Position numbers and translations under genes: made by a program
Shown: positions 35,167-42,783 of the stretch, in pieces
How positions within the stretch are numbered: the stretch's first letter is position 1
Layout of the letters: every line of letters starts with the position of its first letter
Source: an uncultured Clostridia bacterium
GTDB lineage: Bacteria; Bacillota; Clostridia; Christensenellales; UBA3700
Direction: 5' to 3'
Length of the DNA: 64,000 bases
NCBI GenBank assembly: GCA_948471525.1
Contig: CAOKSY010000001.1
Location: 1-64,000, forward strand
The notes under the pieces: generated by a model
What the model was told of the DNA's origin: nothing
What the model saw: only the letters and a program-made list of their open reading frames with translations
The model's database searches: none

Positions 35167-35290
35167 AGTAACAAATATTCCCGAAAAAATATAACATATA
35201 CGGGCAAAATAAAAAAAGACTTCTTATCAAAATAATATAATAACAACCTTTTCAAAAAAAATCTCCTGCCGATCCGGAAGGAGATTTTTT
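35167..35290 (+). ncRNA. Candidate small RNA between consensus promoter and terminator
   Basis: From the predicted start near 35167 to a terminator stem AAAAATCTCCT/AGGAGATTTTT (about 35256-35290) there are about 124 nt with no ORF and no ribosome binding site. The next plus-strand gene is at 37011, and the sugar symporter lies antisense downstream. The terminator is symmetrical and may also serve the symporter gene. No Rfam family is recognised. Confidence 0.45.
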
Positions 35291-35328
35291 ATACGGTCAA
35301 ATTGCTTTGACGTTATCTTATATTTCTA

Positions 35329-36804
35329 TCAATCTGTATCCGCCGATAACGCGTCTTGCGCCGACGTATCCTGAGGCGCATCTTCTGCAATGCCCTCTTG
35401 CGATACATTTTCGTCGCCGCCGTCGGACTTTGCTTTGCGCGCCGCCAGTTCTGCTTTGATCTGCGAAAAACGCTCTCTGGATAAATTGGCTCTGTGAGAA
35501 AAGATCATTGATATTATAAATATAAATCCCGGAATAAGTCCAAGCACTACTCTGATCGCAAACAACGCGCTGTCAGGTTGCTGGATCACGCTGCCGTCGG
35601 TGCTTTCGATATATCCGAACGCGGCAAGCACGGCGGAGACCAATGCGATCGACACGCCGTTGGCAACTTTATACATAAACTGCGTTATTCCGTAATACGC
35701 GCCCTCTCTTCGCGTCCCGTTGACATATTCGTCCACTTCCACTACGTCCGGCAAACTTGCATAAGGCAGTATCTGTATCGCAGACATTCCGAATCCTGCG
35801 AATACGCACAAAAGTACGGTGCTCCATACCGTATCGGCAGGTACGAATATCGCAAACATAAGCACAAACGCCATATAGATACAGGCAATTGTATAAACTT
35901 TGTGTTTGTTGAATTTCTCACTAAGTTTTACCCAGACGGCCGACGATGCTATCGCGCACAGAAGCGGTATAGCGACAAACGCCATTGCCATCGCGCCTCC
36001 GCCGAAGCCGAGAGAATCGTTGATAAAAAACATAAATACCGCCATTATAATATCAAAGCCTATCATACTCAAGAGATAGCACATCATAATATTGCGAAAT
36101 TCGGGAAGTTTGAAGAATTCCTTTAGCGTGACAAAAAAGCCTTTGTCGTTCTGCGCTCCGTCGTCTACTCTTTCTTTGACGTTTGCGGCGCAGAGCAGCA
36201 TTATCGATATAGATATAAAAGCAAATATTCCCGCCGACAGCAAGTATGCCTTGCGCTGACTGCCGAGCAGCGAATAAAACAGACTTTCCTGTCCGTCGGC
36301 AAAAAGCGCAAACAGAGCCGCGCCCAAAATAATTCCTACGTTTGCCAGTGCGATCCTTATTCCGTTGAGCGAAGTACGCTCGTCATAGTTGTCGGTCATA
36401 TTGGCGGTAATAGCGTTGTAAGGAATATAAACCACAGTCCAAGTAGTGTTGAAAAGCATATACGCAAGCGTGTAGTAGATCATTTTTCCTACCTGAGCGC
36501 CCTCTCCGAACGGAGCTATCCACAGCAGCAAAAACGCAAGTCCGTACGGCAACGCGCCGAATAGCATATAAACGCGCCTCTTGCCCCATTTGCTTTTTGT
36601 CTTATCCGAAATCCTTCCCATAAGGTAATCGGTAACGGCGTCCCAAAATTTTGCAATCAAAAATACCGCCGAAGCCAGTTCTGCCTTGAGTCCGCCCACG
36701 TTGACGAAAAAATACAGCAAATAAAAAGATATAGCCGCAAACATGATATTGGCGGACAAATCCCCCAAACCATAAAAAAACTTCTCTTTGAATTTTAATT
36801 TCAT
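35329..36804 (-). CDS. GPH family (MFS-type) sugar:cation symporter
   Basis: A 491-residue 12-helix transporter. Family features are KEKFFYGLGDLSANIMFAA at the start, WDAVTDYLMGRISDKTKSKWGKRR (about 51-75, the D..TDPxxG-like loop) and LPDVVEVDEYVNGTRREGAYYG (about 345-365). It probably imports a glycoside, pentoside or hexuronide with Na+ or H+. The last 60 residues are Ala/Asp-rich and unstructured. AGGGG precedes the ATG. It is the last chromosomal gene before the prophage. Confidence 0.9.
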   Translation of the reverse strand: MKLKFKEKFFYGLGDLSANIMFAAISFYLLYFFVNVGGLKAELASAVFLIAKFWDAVTDYLMGRISDKTKSKWGKRRVYMLFGALPYGLAFLLLWIAPFGEGAQVGKMIYYTLAYMLFNTTWTVVYIPYNAITANMTDNYDERTSLNGIRIALANVGIILGAALFALFADGQESLFYSLLGSQRKAYLLSAGIFAFISISIMLLCAANVKERVDDGAQNDKGFFVTLKEFFKLPEFRNIMMCYLLSMIGFDIIMAVFMFFINDSLGFGGGAMAMAFVAIPLLCAIASSAVWVKLSEKFNKHKVYTIACIYMAFVLMFAIFVPADTVWSTVLLCVFAGFGMSAIQILPYASLPDVVEVDEYVNGTRREGAYYGITQFMYKVANGVSIALVSAVLAAFGYIESTDGSVIQQPDSALFAIRVVLGLIPGFIFIISMIFSHRANLSRERFSQIKAELAARKAKSDGGDENVSQEGIAEDAPQDTSAQDALSADTD

Positions 36805-36903
36805 ATATACCCCTAAGCGAAACCGTATACGCCGTTATTTTTATTATAACATCAATAGAGGGGATAAAACTACTATAAATCGAATTTTTTAATGCTAATT
36901 TAC

Positions 36904-36992
36904 AATAGGTTTGTTAATTCAACAAGCCTATTTTTGTTTTATACGGGTTTTCAACCTTTCAAAAGTGGGTTTGTTGCAACAAACCCACTTTT
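36904..36992. repeat. Two related palindromes at the prophage left edge
   Basis: 36904-36932 is a hairpin with 12-bp arms (AATAGGTTTGTT/AACAAGCCTATT). 36961-36992 is a perfect 32-bp palindrome whose half is AAAAGTGGGTTTGTTG. Both share GGTTTGTT..AACAA. They look like tandem terminators or protein sites between host DNA and the first phage gene. Confidence 0.7.
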
Positions 36993-37010
36993 ATTTTATG
37001 GAGGTACACC

Positions 37011-37187
37011 ATGACGGACACGGCAAAAAAAGACGCTTGCACAAAAAAGAACGTGCCGATAACGGCGCAAATCCCCGCCGATATTGACAAAACGTTGAGA
37101 GCGATCGCGGAAAATCGCGGCGATAGATATACCGTCGTTATCCGCGCCGCATGCAAAGAATACGCCGACAAATACGGCAAAATTTAA
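37011..37187 (+). CDS. Small ribbon-helix-helix-like phage protein
   Basis: 58 residues, MTDTAKKDACTKKN onward. The pattern VPITAQIPADIDKTLRAIAE then YTVVIRAACKEYADKYG fits a strand-helix-helix DNA-binding fold. GGAGG lies 6 bp before the ATG. It is the first gene of the phage early run and may be a regulator. Confidence 0.6.
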   Translation: MTDTAKKDACTKKNVPITAQIPADIDKTLRAIAENRGDRYTVVIRAACKEYADKYGKI

Positions 37188-37198
37188 GGAGGCAAAAT

Positions 37199-37615
37199 AT
37201 GAACACCACCCAAACCACCACAAACCCGCTCGGCGCATTTGGCAAGCCGACAAAGATTATTATTTCGGGCGTTTCGCCGCAAGAATTATCGGGCGCACGG
37301 GCGGAAACGTTTTACAACTTTTATGATAAACTCGCCCCGATCGTCAAGTCGATTAAAGTATCGAGAATTGACGGAAACGTAACGGCATGCGTCGCGGTTT
37401 ACACGCCCGACGAACAACGCGCACAATTACACAATATTTTCAAAATTGACGTTGAAAGTCATTGTACGCGTTGCGCGTGTATGGATTGCGATTATTTCAA
37501 TCATGAGTATTTAACCGCTATCAATCGAAATTGCCCTCTTTTGGAATTAAAAGAAAAGGCACTCAACGACGGGTACGCGGGCATTTTGTTTGATTTAATT
37601 CTCGGAGGCGAATAA
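37199..37615 (+). CDS. Hypothetical phage protein with Cys cluster
   Basis: 138 residues, no recognised family. The C-terminal half has CTRCACMDCDYF plus a later Cys, a possible zinc or iron-sulphur site. The start at 37199 has GGAGG upstream. The stop overlaps the next ATG (TAATG). Confidence 0.6.
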   Translation: MNTTQTTTNPLGAFGKPTKIIISGVSPQELSGARAETFYNFYDKLAPIVKSIKVSRIDGNVTACVAVYTPDEQRAQLHNIFKIDVESHCTRCACMDCDYFNHEYLTAINRNCPLLELKEKALNDGYAGILFDLILGGE

Positions 37616-38175
37616 TGAAAAAAATTTATTACATATCGTCGCGCGACGTCGCGGACGGAATTATCAAGGAAACAACCGTCATAAAAGAAACCGCAAAAAC
37701 ATATATCGCCAAAATCGGCGGATATGAACGCACGATCCGCAAAGGCAATCCGTCGTTCGGAACAATCGAGCAATATCACGCTTTCGAGGATTACACCGAC
37801 GCCCTCGCGTGGCTAAAAGACCGCGTCGAAAAATTGATAATCGGAAACACCGATACAATTTACCGCAAAACGCTCGAAAATGAAAAATTGCGGGCGTTAA
37901 AAAAACGGATTATCGGCGACGCGATCGCGTCGGTAAATGCCGACGAAGATACGGCGGAAATCGAAAGCAAGACAAAAGCGGCGTTCGTTAAAAACTACCT
38001 TTCCCCTCTCTTGCGGGCGGCGCGTATTTGCGTCCGCGGCGCGGAATATGTCAAGGACGAAAAGACGGGCGAGGAAACCGTCGTTATCACATGCACGAAC
38101 GGATACACGCGCGAAAAATGCGTAACAGCGGACTCATTGATCGCCCTTGCGCGCGATAGTATGCAAGAATTATGA
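37615..38175 (+). CDS. Hypothetical phage protein
   Basis: 186 residues, unrecognised. Beta-rich N-terminus, a charged helical middle and a C-terminal half with two Cys (ARICVRG, VITCTNG). Coupled to the preceding gene by TAATG. Followed 12 bp later by the PP-loop gene. Confidence 0.6.
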   Translation: MKKIYYISSRDVADGIIKETTVIKETAKTYIAKIGGYERTIRKGNPSFGTIEQYHAFEDYTDALAWLKDRVEKLIIGNTDTIYRKTLENEKLRALKKRIIGDAIASVNADEDTAEIESKTKAAFVKNYLSPLLRAARICVRGAEYVKDEKTGEETVVITCTNGYTREKCVTADSLIALARDSMQEL

Positions 38176-38187
38176 CGGAGGTCGATT

Positions 38188-39222
38188 ATGAAATACATTG
38201 CGTTTTTGTCGTTCGGTAAAGACAGTATCGCACAACTTATCAAAATAAAAGAACTCGGACTCCCGCTCGACGAGGTGGTATATGTCGATATTCGATATAC
38301 GCCCGAAATAAGCGGCGAACACCCGACAATGGCGGCGTGGATACCGACCGCCGAAAAGATAATCAAAGAAAAACTCGGATACACGGTCAAACACCTTTCG
38401 GCGCAATATTCGTTTAGAGAATACTTTTACCGCAAAAAACAAAAAGGCGCGCACGTCGGGGAAATTTACGGTTTCCCGTTTCAAATCGGCGCGTGGTGCA
38501 ATTCGCGTCTAAAACTCGACGTCATAAAGCAATACGAAAACAGTTTGCACGACGAGATTACGGAATATATCGGGATTGCCGCGGACGAAGTCGAGCGCAT
38601 GTTTTCCCTCCGCGCCCGCGCGACGGACAAATTACACAAACGATCCGTCCTTTACGAAAACGGAATAACCGAACGCGACGCGTTCGATATTTGCAAGCCG
38701 TACGACCTCGTATCCCCTATTTACGGCATAACCGATCGCGGCGGTTGTTGGTTTTGCCCGAAACAACGTATTTACTCGGTTTATCGTCTTTGGAAAGAAT
38801 ACCCCGAATATTTCAACGATTTGAAAATGATCGAAAAAGACAGCCGTTGCCTCATGTTAAAGACGCAATCGCTCGAAGATTTGGAAAAGCGATTTATCGG
38901 CGGATACATACCAAAACAACGGAAACCACGGGCGGCGGGCAATTTTACACCGCGCCGCGCGGCGAATACAAAAGAAGTATGTATCCCCGCATGCGCCGAG
39001 CATGAGGGATATAAAACGGTCAAAGTAAAATTACAATGGGTTTGCCCCGTTTGCGGACGTCGCCGCGGCAAAATTAGTAACGTCCGCTCGTATGACGGGA
39101 GTTTGTGTTTAGTGTGCGACGGTTGGATAAATCCTTGCGGACACGTTGACAAATACGACGCCGTACGCGACGAGGCGGCGTCGAACGGATTAAACCCGCA
39201 TTATACGGAGGGCGATTTATGA
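38188..39222 (+). CDS. PP-loop (PAPS reductase/DndC-like) protein with C-terminal zinc ribbon
   Basis: 344 residues. The PP-loop SFGKDS lies at residues 9-14. The middle has GGCWFCPKQ and other PAPS-reductase-like features. The last 90 residues add a Cys-rich domain (WVCPVCGRRRGK, CLVCDGWINPCGH) likely to bind zinc. PP-loop proteins activate a substrate with ATP; relatives reduce PAPS or, as DndC, help put sulphur into DNA. In this phage it sits with a radical SAM protein and two DNA methyltransferases, so nucleic-acid modification is a reasonable but unproven role. GGAGG precedes the ATG. Confidence 0.8.
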   Translation: MKYIAFLSFGKDSIAQLIKIKELGLPLDEVVYVDIRYTPEISGEHPTMAAWIPTAEKIIKEKLGYTVKHLSAQYSFREYFYRKKQKGAHVGEIYGFPFQIGAWCNSRLKLDVIKQYENSLHDEITEYIGIAADEVERMFSLRARATDKLHKRSVLYENGITERDAFDICKPYDLVSPIYGITDRGGCWFCPKQRIYSVYRLWKEYPEYFNDLKMIEKDSRCLMLKTQSLEDLEKRFIGGYIPKQRKPRAAGNFTPRRAANTKEVCIPACAEHEGYKTVKVKLQWVCPVCGRRRGKISNVRSYDGSLCLVCDGWINPCGHVDKYDAVRDEAASNGLNPHYTEGDL

Positions 39223-39479
39223 TAATTCCTCCCCCGAAAGACGGGTATATCCATACCCGCGCCGAAAGCGAAAAATTGACTGCACTTTGCGGAAAATCCG
39301 TTTTTATAGAATTTACCGACGGATCGGACGCGGCGGGTTTCCTACATATCGCAACCCTCGCAACGCGTACCGAGTGTTTAATATCCGATAATCGGCGGAT
39401 TATCGGATATTACCTCGAAACCCCGACGTGCCGCGTTTTCTTTAAGAAATCCCACGTCAAACGCATTAAGGAGTGTTGA
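39219..39479 (+). CDS. Hypothetical phage protein
   Basis: 86 residues, mostly predicted beta strands (SVFIEFTDGSDAAGFLHI, CRVFFKKSHVKRIKEC). No family recognised. The pattern resembles small SH3-like or Sm-like folds. Overlaps the PP-loop stop by 4 bp. Confidence 0.6.
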   Translation: MIIPPPKDGYIHTRAESEKLTALCGKSVFIEFTDGSDAAGFLHIATLATRTECLISDNRRIIGYYLETPTCRVFFKKSHVKRIKEC

Positions 39480-39482
39480 TCT

Positions 39483-39671
39483 ATGAACGACAAAAAGAAA
39501 TGTTGTATATGCCGCAAAGAATATAGCGGATACGGGAATAATCCCGCCCCCGTTAAAGATCGCGGGTTGTGTTGCGACGCTTGCAATTTCGGAATTGTTT
39601 TGCCTTTACGCATAGCGGCACTCGCTAAACGGCAAAACGAGGAGGCGGCAAATGCAAATCGCAAAGTGTAA
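39483..39671 (+). CDS. Small zinc-finger-like phage protein
   Basis: 62 residues with CCICRKEYSGYG and CCDACNF, two CxxC pairs spaced like a treble-clef/zinc knuckle. AAGGAG precedes the ATG. Role unknown. Confidence 0.6.
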   Translation: MNDKKKCCICRKEYSGYGNNPAPVKDRGLCCDACNFGIVLPLRIAALAKRQNEEAANANRKV

Positions 39672-39927
39672 AAGTTGCCGTGCGCCGATTGTGTGGATAA
39701 AGACGAAAAACGGAAAAAATATGCCGTGTGACGCGGACGCGGTCGAATATCAAGAAAACTACAAAGGCAAATCGACAATCGTTACCGAGGACGGGCGCGT
39801 CCTCAAAGCGTCGATTATTACGCCGTCGAGCGGCGGGCTTGCCCCCATTATCGACGGGAAAGGTTATATCCCGCATTGGGCGACTTGCCCGCATGCGGCG
39901 CAACATAGGAGGCGCGACAATGATTAA
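39652..39927 (+). CDS. Small Cys-containing phage protein
   Basis: 91 residues. KCKSCRAPIVWIKTKNGKNMPCD at the start and HWATCPHA at the end give four Cys/His ligands for one metal, a common small phage protein type. Overlaps the previous and next genes by 20 and 8 bp. Confidence 0.65.
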   Translation: MQIAKCKSCRAPIVWIKTKNGKNMPCDADAVEYQENYKGKSTIVTEDGRVLKASIITPSSGGLAPIIDGKGYIPHWATCPHAAQHRRRDND

Positions 39928-40846
39928 CGAGGCAATGTTTACAAGCAAAACGAACGAGTGGGCGACGCCGCAAGCGTTTTTCGACGAATTGAACAAAGAA
40001 TTTGATTTTACGCTCGACCCGTGCGCCACGCCCGAAAATGCAAAATGCGCCCGATATTTTACAAAAGAAATCGACGGACTCGCGCAAAGTTGGCGCGGCG
40101 AAACCGTCTTTTGCAATCCGCCGTACGGACGCGATCTTTCAAAATGGGTTGCGAAAGCGCATGCGGAAGTCGTCGCGGGGGGGGGTACAACCGTTGTCAT
40201 GCTTATTCCCGCCCGTACGGATACGGCGTATTTTCACGATTACATATACCAAAAACACGCGATACGGTTTATCCGCGGGCGGTTGCATTTCAACGAGAGC
40301 AAATCCGCCGCGCCCTTTCCGTCAATGGTTGTTGTCATGCGTCCGTCGGACGCGGACAATACGGGAGGCGCAATAATGGATAAAAAAGCGGGTTCGATTT
40401 ATTACGTTTGCGACCGTAAAGCATGCGCGAATTGCGACCCCGATTGCAAACATACAAGCAAAATCGCCCACGCGAAAAACTTTACCCCCGCGGATATAAA
40501 CGGCAAATATCCCGTCAAGGCGGGCGACGCGGCAATATTTATCGAGCGTATCGAAGAAATCTCCACCGCCCCCACCGACACAAAAGCAACAATTATCGGC
40601 GTTGACCTTGCGATCGGAAACGATCACACCGCGGGCGGCGGAATTTATAAACCCGCGCCCGTGCGTCAAAATGATTGCCCCATGCAATTACAAGACGGCG
40701 ACGAATGGATATGCGGGAAAGTGGTATCCGACGTCCGCGTTGTTTGCCCCGAAATGTTGGATTTTAGGGCATGCGGCGACTATCCGTACAAAATGCGAAA
40801 GAAAATTTACGAAGAAATCGCCCGCGAACATGAGGCGAAAAAATGA
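39920..40846 (+). CDS. Phage Dam-type DNA adenine methyltransferase fused to a second phage protein
   Basis: 308 residues from ATG 39920 (GGAGG upstream). Residues 1-152 are a phage Dam-type N6-adenine methyltransferase: FTSKTNEWATPQAFFDEL, FTLDPCATPENAKC and the catalytic FCNPPYGRDLSKWV, then MLIPARTDTAYFHDYI. Residues 153-308 begin with an internal Met (40376) that has its own GGGAGG site and the TAATG context typical of this phage's gene starts. This part has Cys-rich CDRKACANCDPDC and IIGVDLAIGNDHT. It may be made both as a fusion and alone. A G9 tract (40177-40185, residues 86-89) makes the frame slippage-prone. Confidence 0.8.
   Translation: MINEAMFTSKTNEWATPQAFFDELNKEFDFTLDPCATPENAKCARYFTKEIDGLAQSWRGETVFCNPPYGRDLSKWVAKAHAEVVAGGGTTVVMLIPARTDTAYFHDYIYQKHAIRFIRGRLHFNESKSAAPFPSMVVVMRPSDADNTGGAIMDKKAGSIYYVCDRKACANCDPDCKHTSKIAHAKNFTPADINGKYPVKAGDAAIFIERIEEISTAPTDTKATIIGVDLAIGNDHTAGGGIYKPAPVRQNDCPMQLQDGDEWICGKVVSDVRVVCPEMLDFRACGDYPYKMRKKIYEEIAREHEAKK
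40177..40185 (+). repeat. G9 homopolymer tract inside the Dam-type gene
   Basis: Nine consecutive G encode AGGG after the NPPY motif. Loss of one G leads to a frame that stops at a TAA overlapping the internal ATG at 40376. Gain of one G leads to a stop a few codons later. Such tracts are classic slippage sites. Confidence 0.8.
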
Positions 40847-41814
40847 AAATCGGACTTTATGACGTGGACTCGCACAATTTCCCGAATTTGGCTTTAATGA
40901 AAATATCCGCGTACCATAAAGAACTCGGCGACGACGTGGAATTTGTACTCCCTTTATGCCGATACGATCGGATATATGCAAGTAAAGTTTTCGGCGACGA
41001 ATACACGACCGCGGAGGCGGCGGCTTACTTACAAAGCGACGATATACGTTTCGGCGGTACGGGTTTCGCAATCAAAATCAAGGACGGAAAGGAAGTTTAC
41101 GAAAAAAGCGCGGACGCGGATTTGCCGCCCGAAATCGAGCATATTTACCCCGATTATTCGTTATACCCGAATTTAACGAAAAACACGGCGTACGGGTTTT
41201 TGACGAGGGGTTGCCCGAATAATTGCGGTTTTTGCATAGTGAGCAAAAAAGAGGGTTTGCAATCCCGCAAGGTGGCGGATTTGTCGGAATTTTGGCGAGG
41301 GCAAAAGCGCATTAAACTTTTGGACGCAAATATCCTCGCATGCCGCGATCGCGTCGAATTATTGCGACAGTTGCGCGACAGCGGCGCGACGGTGGATTTT
41401 ACGCAAGGACTTGACGCGCGGTTTGTTACCGAAGAAATCGCCGTCATGCTAAACGATATAAAAGCCGAACGATTGCATTTTGCTTTCGACTTTATGAAAA
41501 ACGAAAAAGCAATCGTCCGCGGACTCCAAACGTTTAGAAAGGTATGCACGAAACACAAAAGCAAATTGGTTGTGTACATGCTTACAAACTACGATACGAC
41601 GATTGAGGAGGATTTATACCGCGTCAAAATGATTGACGAAAGCGGATTTATTCCCGACGTTCGGATATACCGCAAACCCACCGCCCCGCGGGTCGTCAAA
41701 GACTTGCAACGTTGGTGCAATAATCGGATTATACACGGGTCGTGCGATTTTATGGACTACATACCGCGCGCGGACGGTCGCACAATCCGACAACTATATT
41801 TCGGAGGGAAATAA
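40843..41814 (+). CDS. Phage radical SAM protein
   Basis: 323 residues. The iron-sulphur motif is GCPNNCGFCIVSKKEG (CxxxCxxC, about residues 125-132). An N-terminal domain (about 1-100) reads like a B12-binding-type Rossmann region (GLYDVDSHNFPNLALMKISAYHKELGDDVEF), so it resembles MiaB/B12-type radical SAM enzymes without clear cobalamin motifs. The reaction is unknown; SAM-based alkylation or rearrangement is possible. It sits between two DNA methyltransferases and overlaps both neighbours by 1-4 bp. Confidence 0.85.
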   Translation: MKIGLYDVDSHNFPNLALMKISAYHKELGDDVEFVLPLCRYDRIYASKVFGDEYTTAEAAAYLQSDDIRFGGTGFAIKIKDGKEVYEKSADADLPPEIEHIYPDYSLYPNLTKNTAYGFLTRGCPNNCGFCIVSKKEGLQSRKVADLSEFWRGQKRIKLLDANILACRDRVELLRQLRDSGATVDFTQGLDARFVTEEIAVMLNDIKAERLHFAFDFMKNEKAIVRGLQTFRKVCTKHKSKLVVYMLTNYDTTIEEDLYRVKMIDESGFIPDVRIYRKPTAPRVVKDLQRWCNNRIIHGSCDFMDYIPRADGRTIRQLYFGGK

Positions 41815-42530
41815 TGACGATCGAAAGAAACCGCGTTTATAACATGGATTGCCTCGACGGTTTGCGGGCTATGGCACGGGGGGGGGTACTCGTTGATTGC
41901 GTCATAACCGACCCGCCGTATCTTATCGAATACAAGACGCGGCGGCGGAACGACAAAGATCATAAGTTTTGCAAGGCAATTCAAAACGACGACAACCCGC
42001 AACTCATTATCGACGTGATCCCGCTTTTGTACGACGTCATGAAAGATAACTCCCCTCTTTACATGTTTTGCGGTAGCGATAAAGTCGATTTTTTCAAAGC
42101 GGAAATCGAAAAATACTTTACCGTAAAAAATCTTATCGTGTGGGATAAAGGCAATCACACCGCGGGCGATTTGGAGGCGCAATACGGAAAACGATACGAA
42201 TTTATCATATACGCAAACAAAGGGCGCGCCCCTTTCAATCCCGACGTGCCACGATACGAGGATATATGGAAATTCAACAAAGTATCGGGCAAGACGCAAA
42301 TACACCAAAACCAAAAGCCGACCGACCTATTATCACGAATTATTTTGCAACATACCCGCGAGGGTAATTTGATACTCGACCCGTTCGGCGGCAGTTGCGC
42401 GACGGCGGTTGCGGCGTATCGGTTACAACGCGATTATATCTTATTCGAGATCGACCCCGACGAATACGCGACGGGTACGCAATGGCTCGACGCGGTACGG
42501 TCGCAAATATCAATATTCGATTTAATTTAA
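41814..42530 (+). CDS. DNA (adenine or cytosine-N4) methyltransferase, DPPY type
   Basis: 238 residues. Catalytic motif IV is VITDPPYLIEY (about 30-40) and motif I lies late (LILDPFGGSCATAVAAYRL, about 185-203), the permuted beta-class order of small phage and type II/III-like enzymes. DKGNHTAGD and HQNQKPTDLL are also typical. It starts at the TAATG overlap with the radical SAM gene. A G9 tract (41878-41886, residues 22-25) precedes the catalytic motif; either one-base slip gives a stop within about ten codons. Confidence 0.9.
   Translation: MTIERNRVYNMDCLDGLRAMARGGVLVDCVITDPPYLIEYKTRRRNDKDHKFCKAIQNDDNPQLIIDVIPLLYDVMKDNSPLYMFCGSDKVDFFKAEIEKYFTVKNLIVWDKGNHTAGDLEAQYGKRYEFIIYANKGRAPFNPDVPRYEDIWKFNKVSGKTQIHQNQKPTDLLSRIILQHTREGNLILDPFGGSCATAVAAYRLQRDYILFEIDPDEYATGTQWLDAVRSQISIFDLI
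41878..41886 (+). repeat. G9 homopolymer tract inside the DPPY methyltransferase gene
   Basis: Nine consecutive G encode RGGV. With eight G the frame reads YSLIAS then TAA; with ten G it reads TR then TGA. The tract therefore acts as a clean on/off switch if it slips. Confidence 0.85.
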
Positions 42531-42541
42531 GGAGGTGCAAC

Positions 42542-42781
42542 ATGCACGACAACAACCAAACCAAACAACCCGAAACCCCGACGTACGGAGAGATTATCAA
42601 AGGTAAATTTTTCATGCGTCAACACGTCGGAAACGCGACCGCGCCCGACGGGAAAGAATTTGAAATCGCTACAACGTTAAACGGTGCGCCGCTTATCGTT
42701 TACGGCGACAAGGCGTTTTCCTTGCCGTGGGAGCATATTTGCAACATGGCGGCGGACGCGGGTTTATTCAAGGAGGATTGA
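42542..42781 (+). CDS. Hypothetical phage protein
   Basis: 79 residues, no recognised family; a conserved-looking core EFEIATTLNGAPLIVYGDKAFSL. AAGGAGG lies before the ATG at 42542. Followed 2 bp later by the TOPRIM gene. Confidence 0.55.
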   Translation: MHDNNQTKQPETPTYGEIIKGKFFMRQHVGNATAPDGKEFEIATTLNGAPLIVYGDKAFSLPWEHICNMAADAGLFKED

Positions 42782-42783
42782 CT

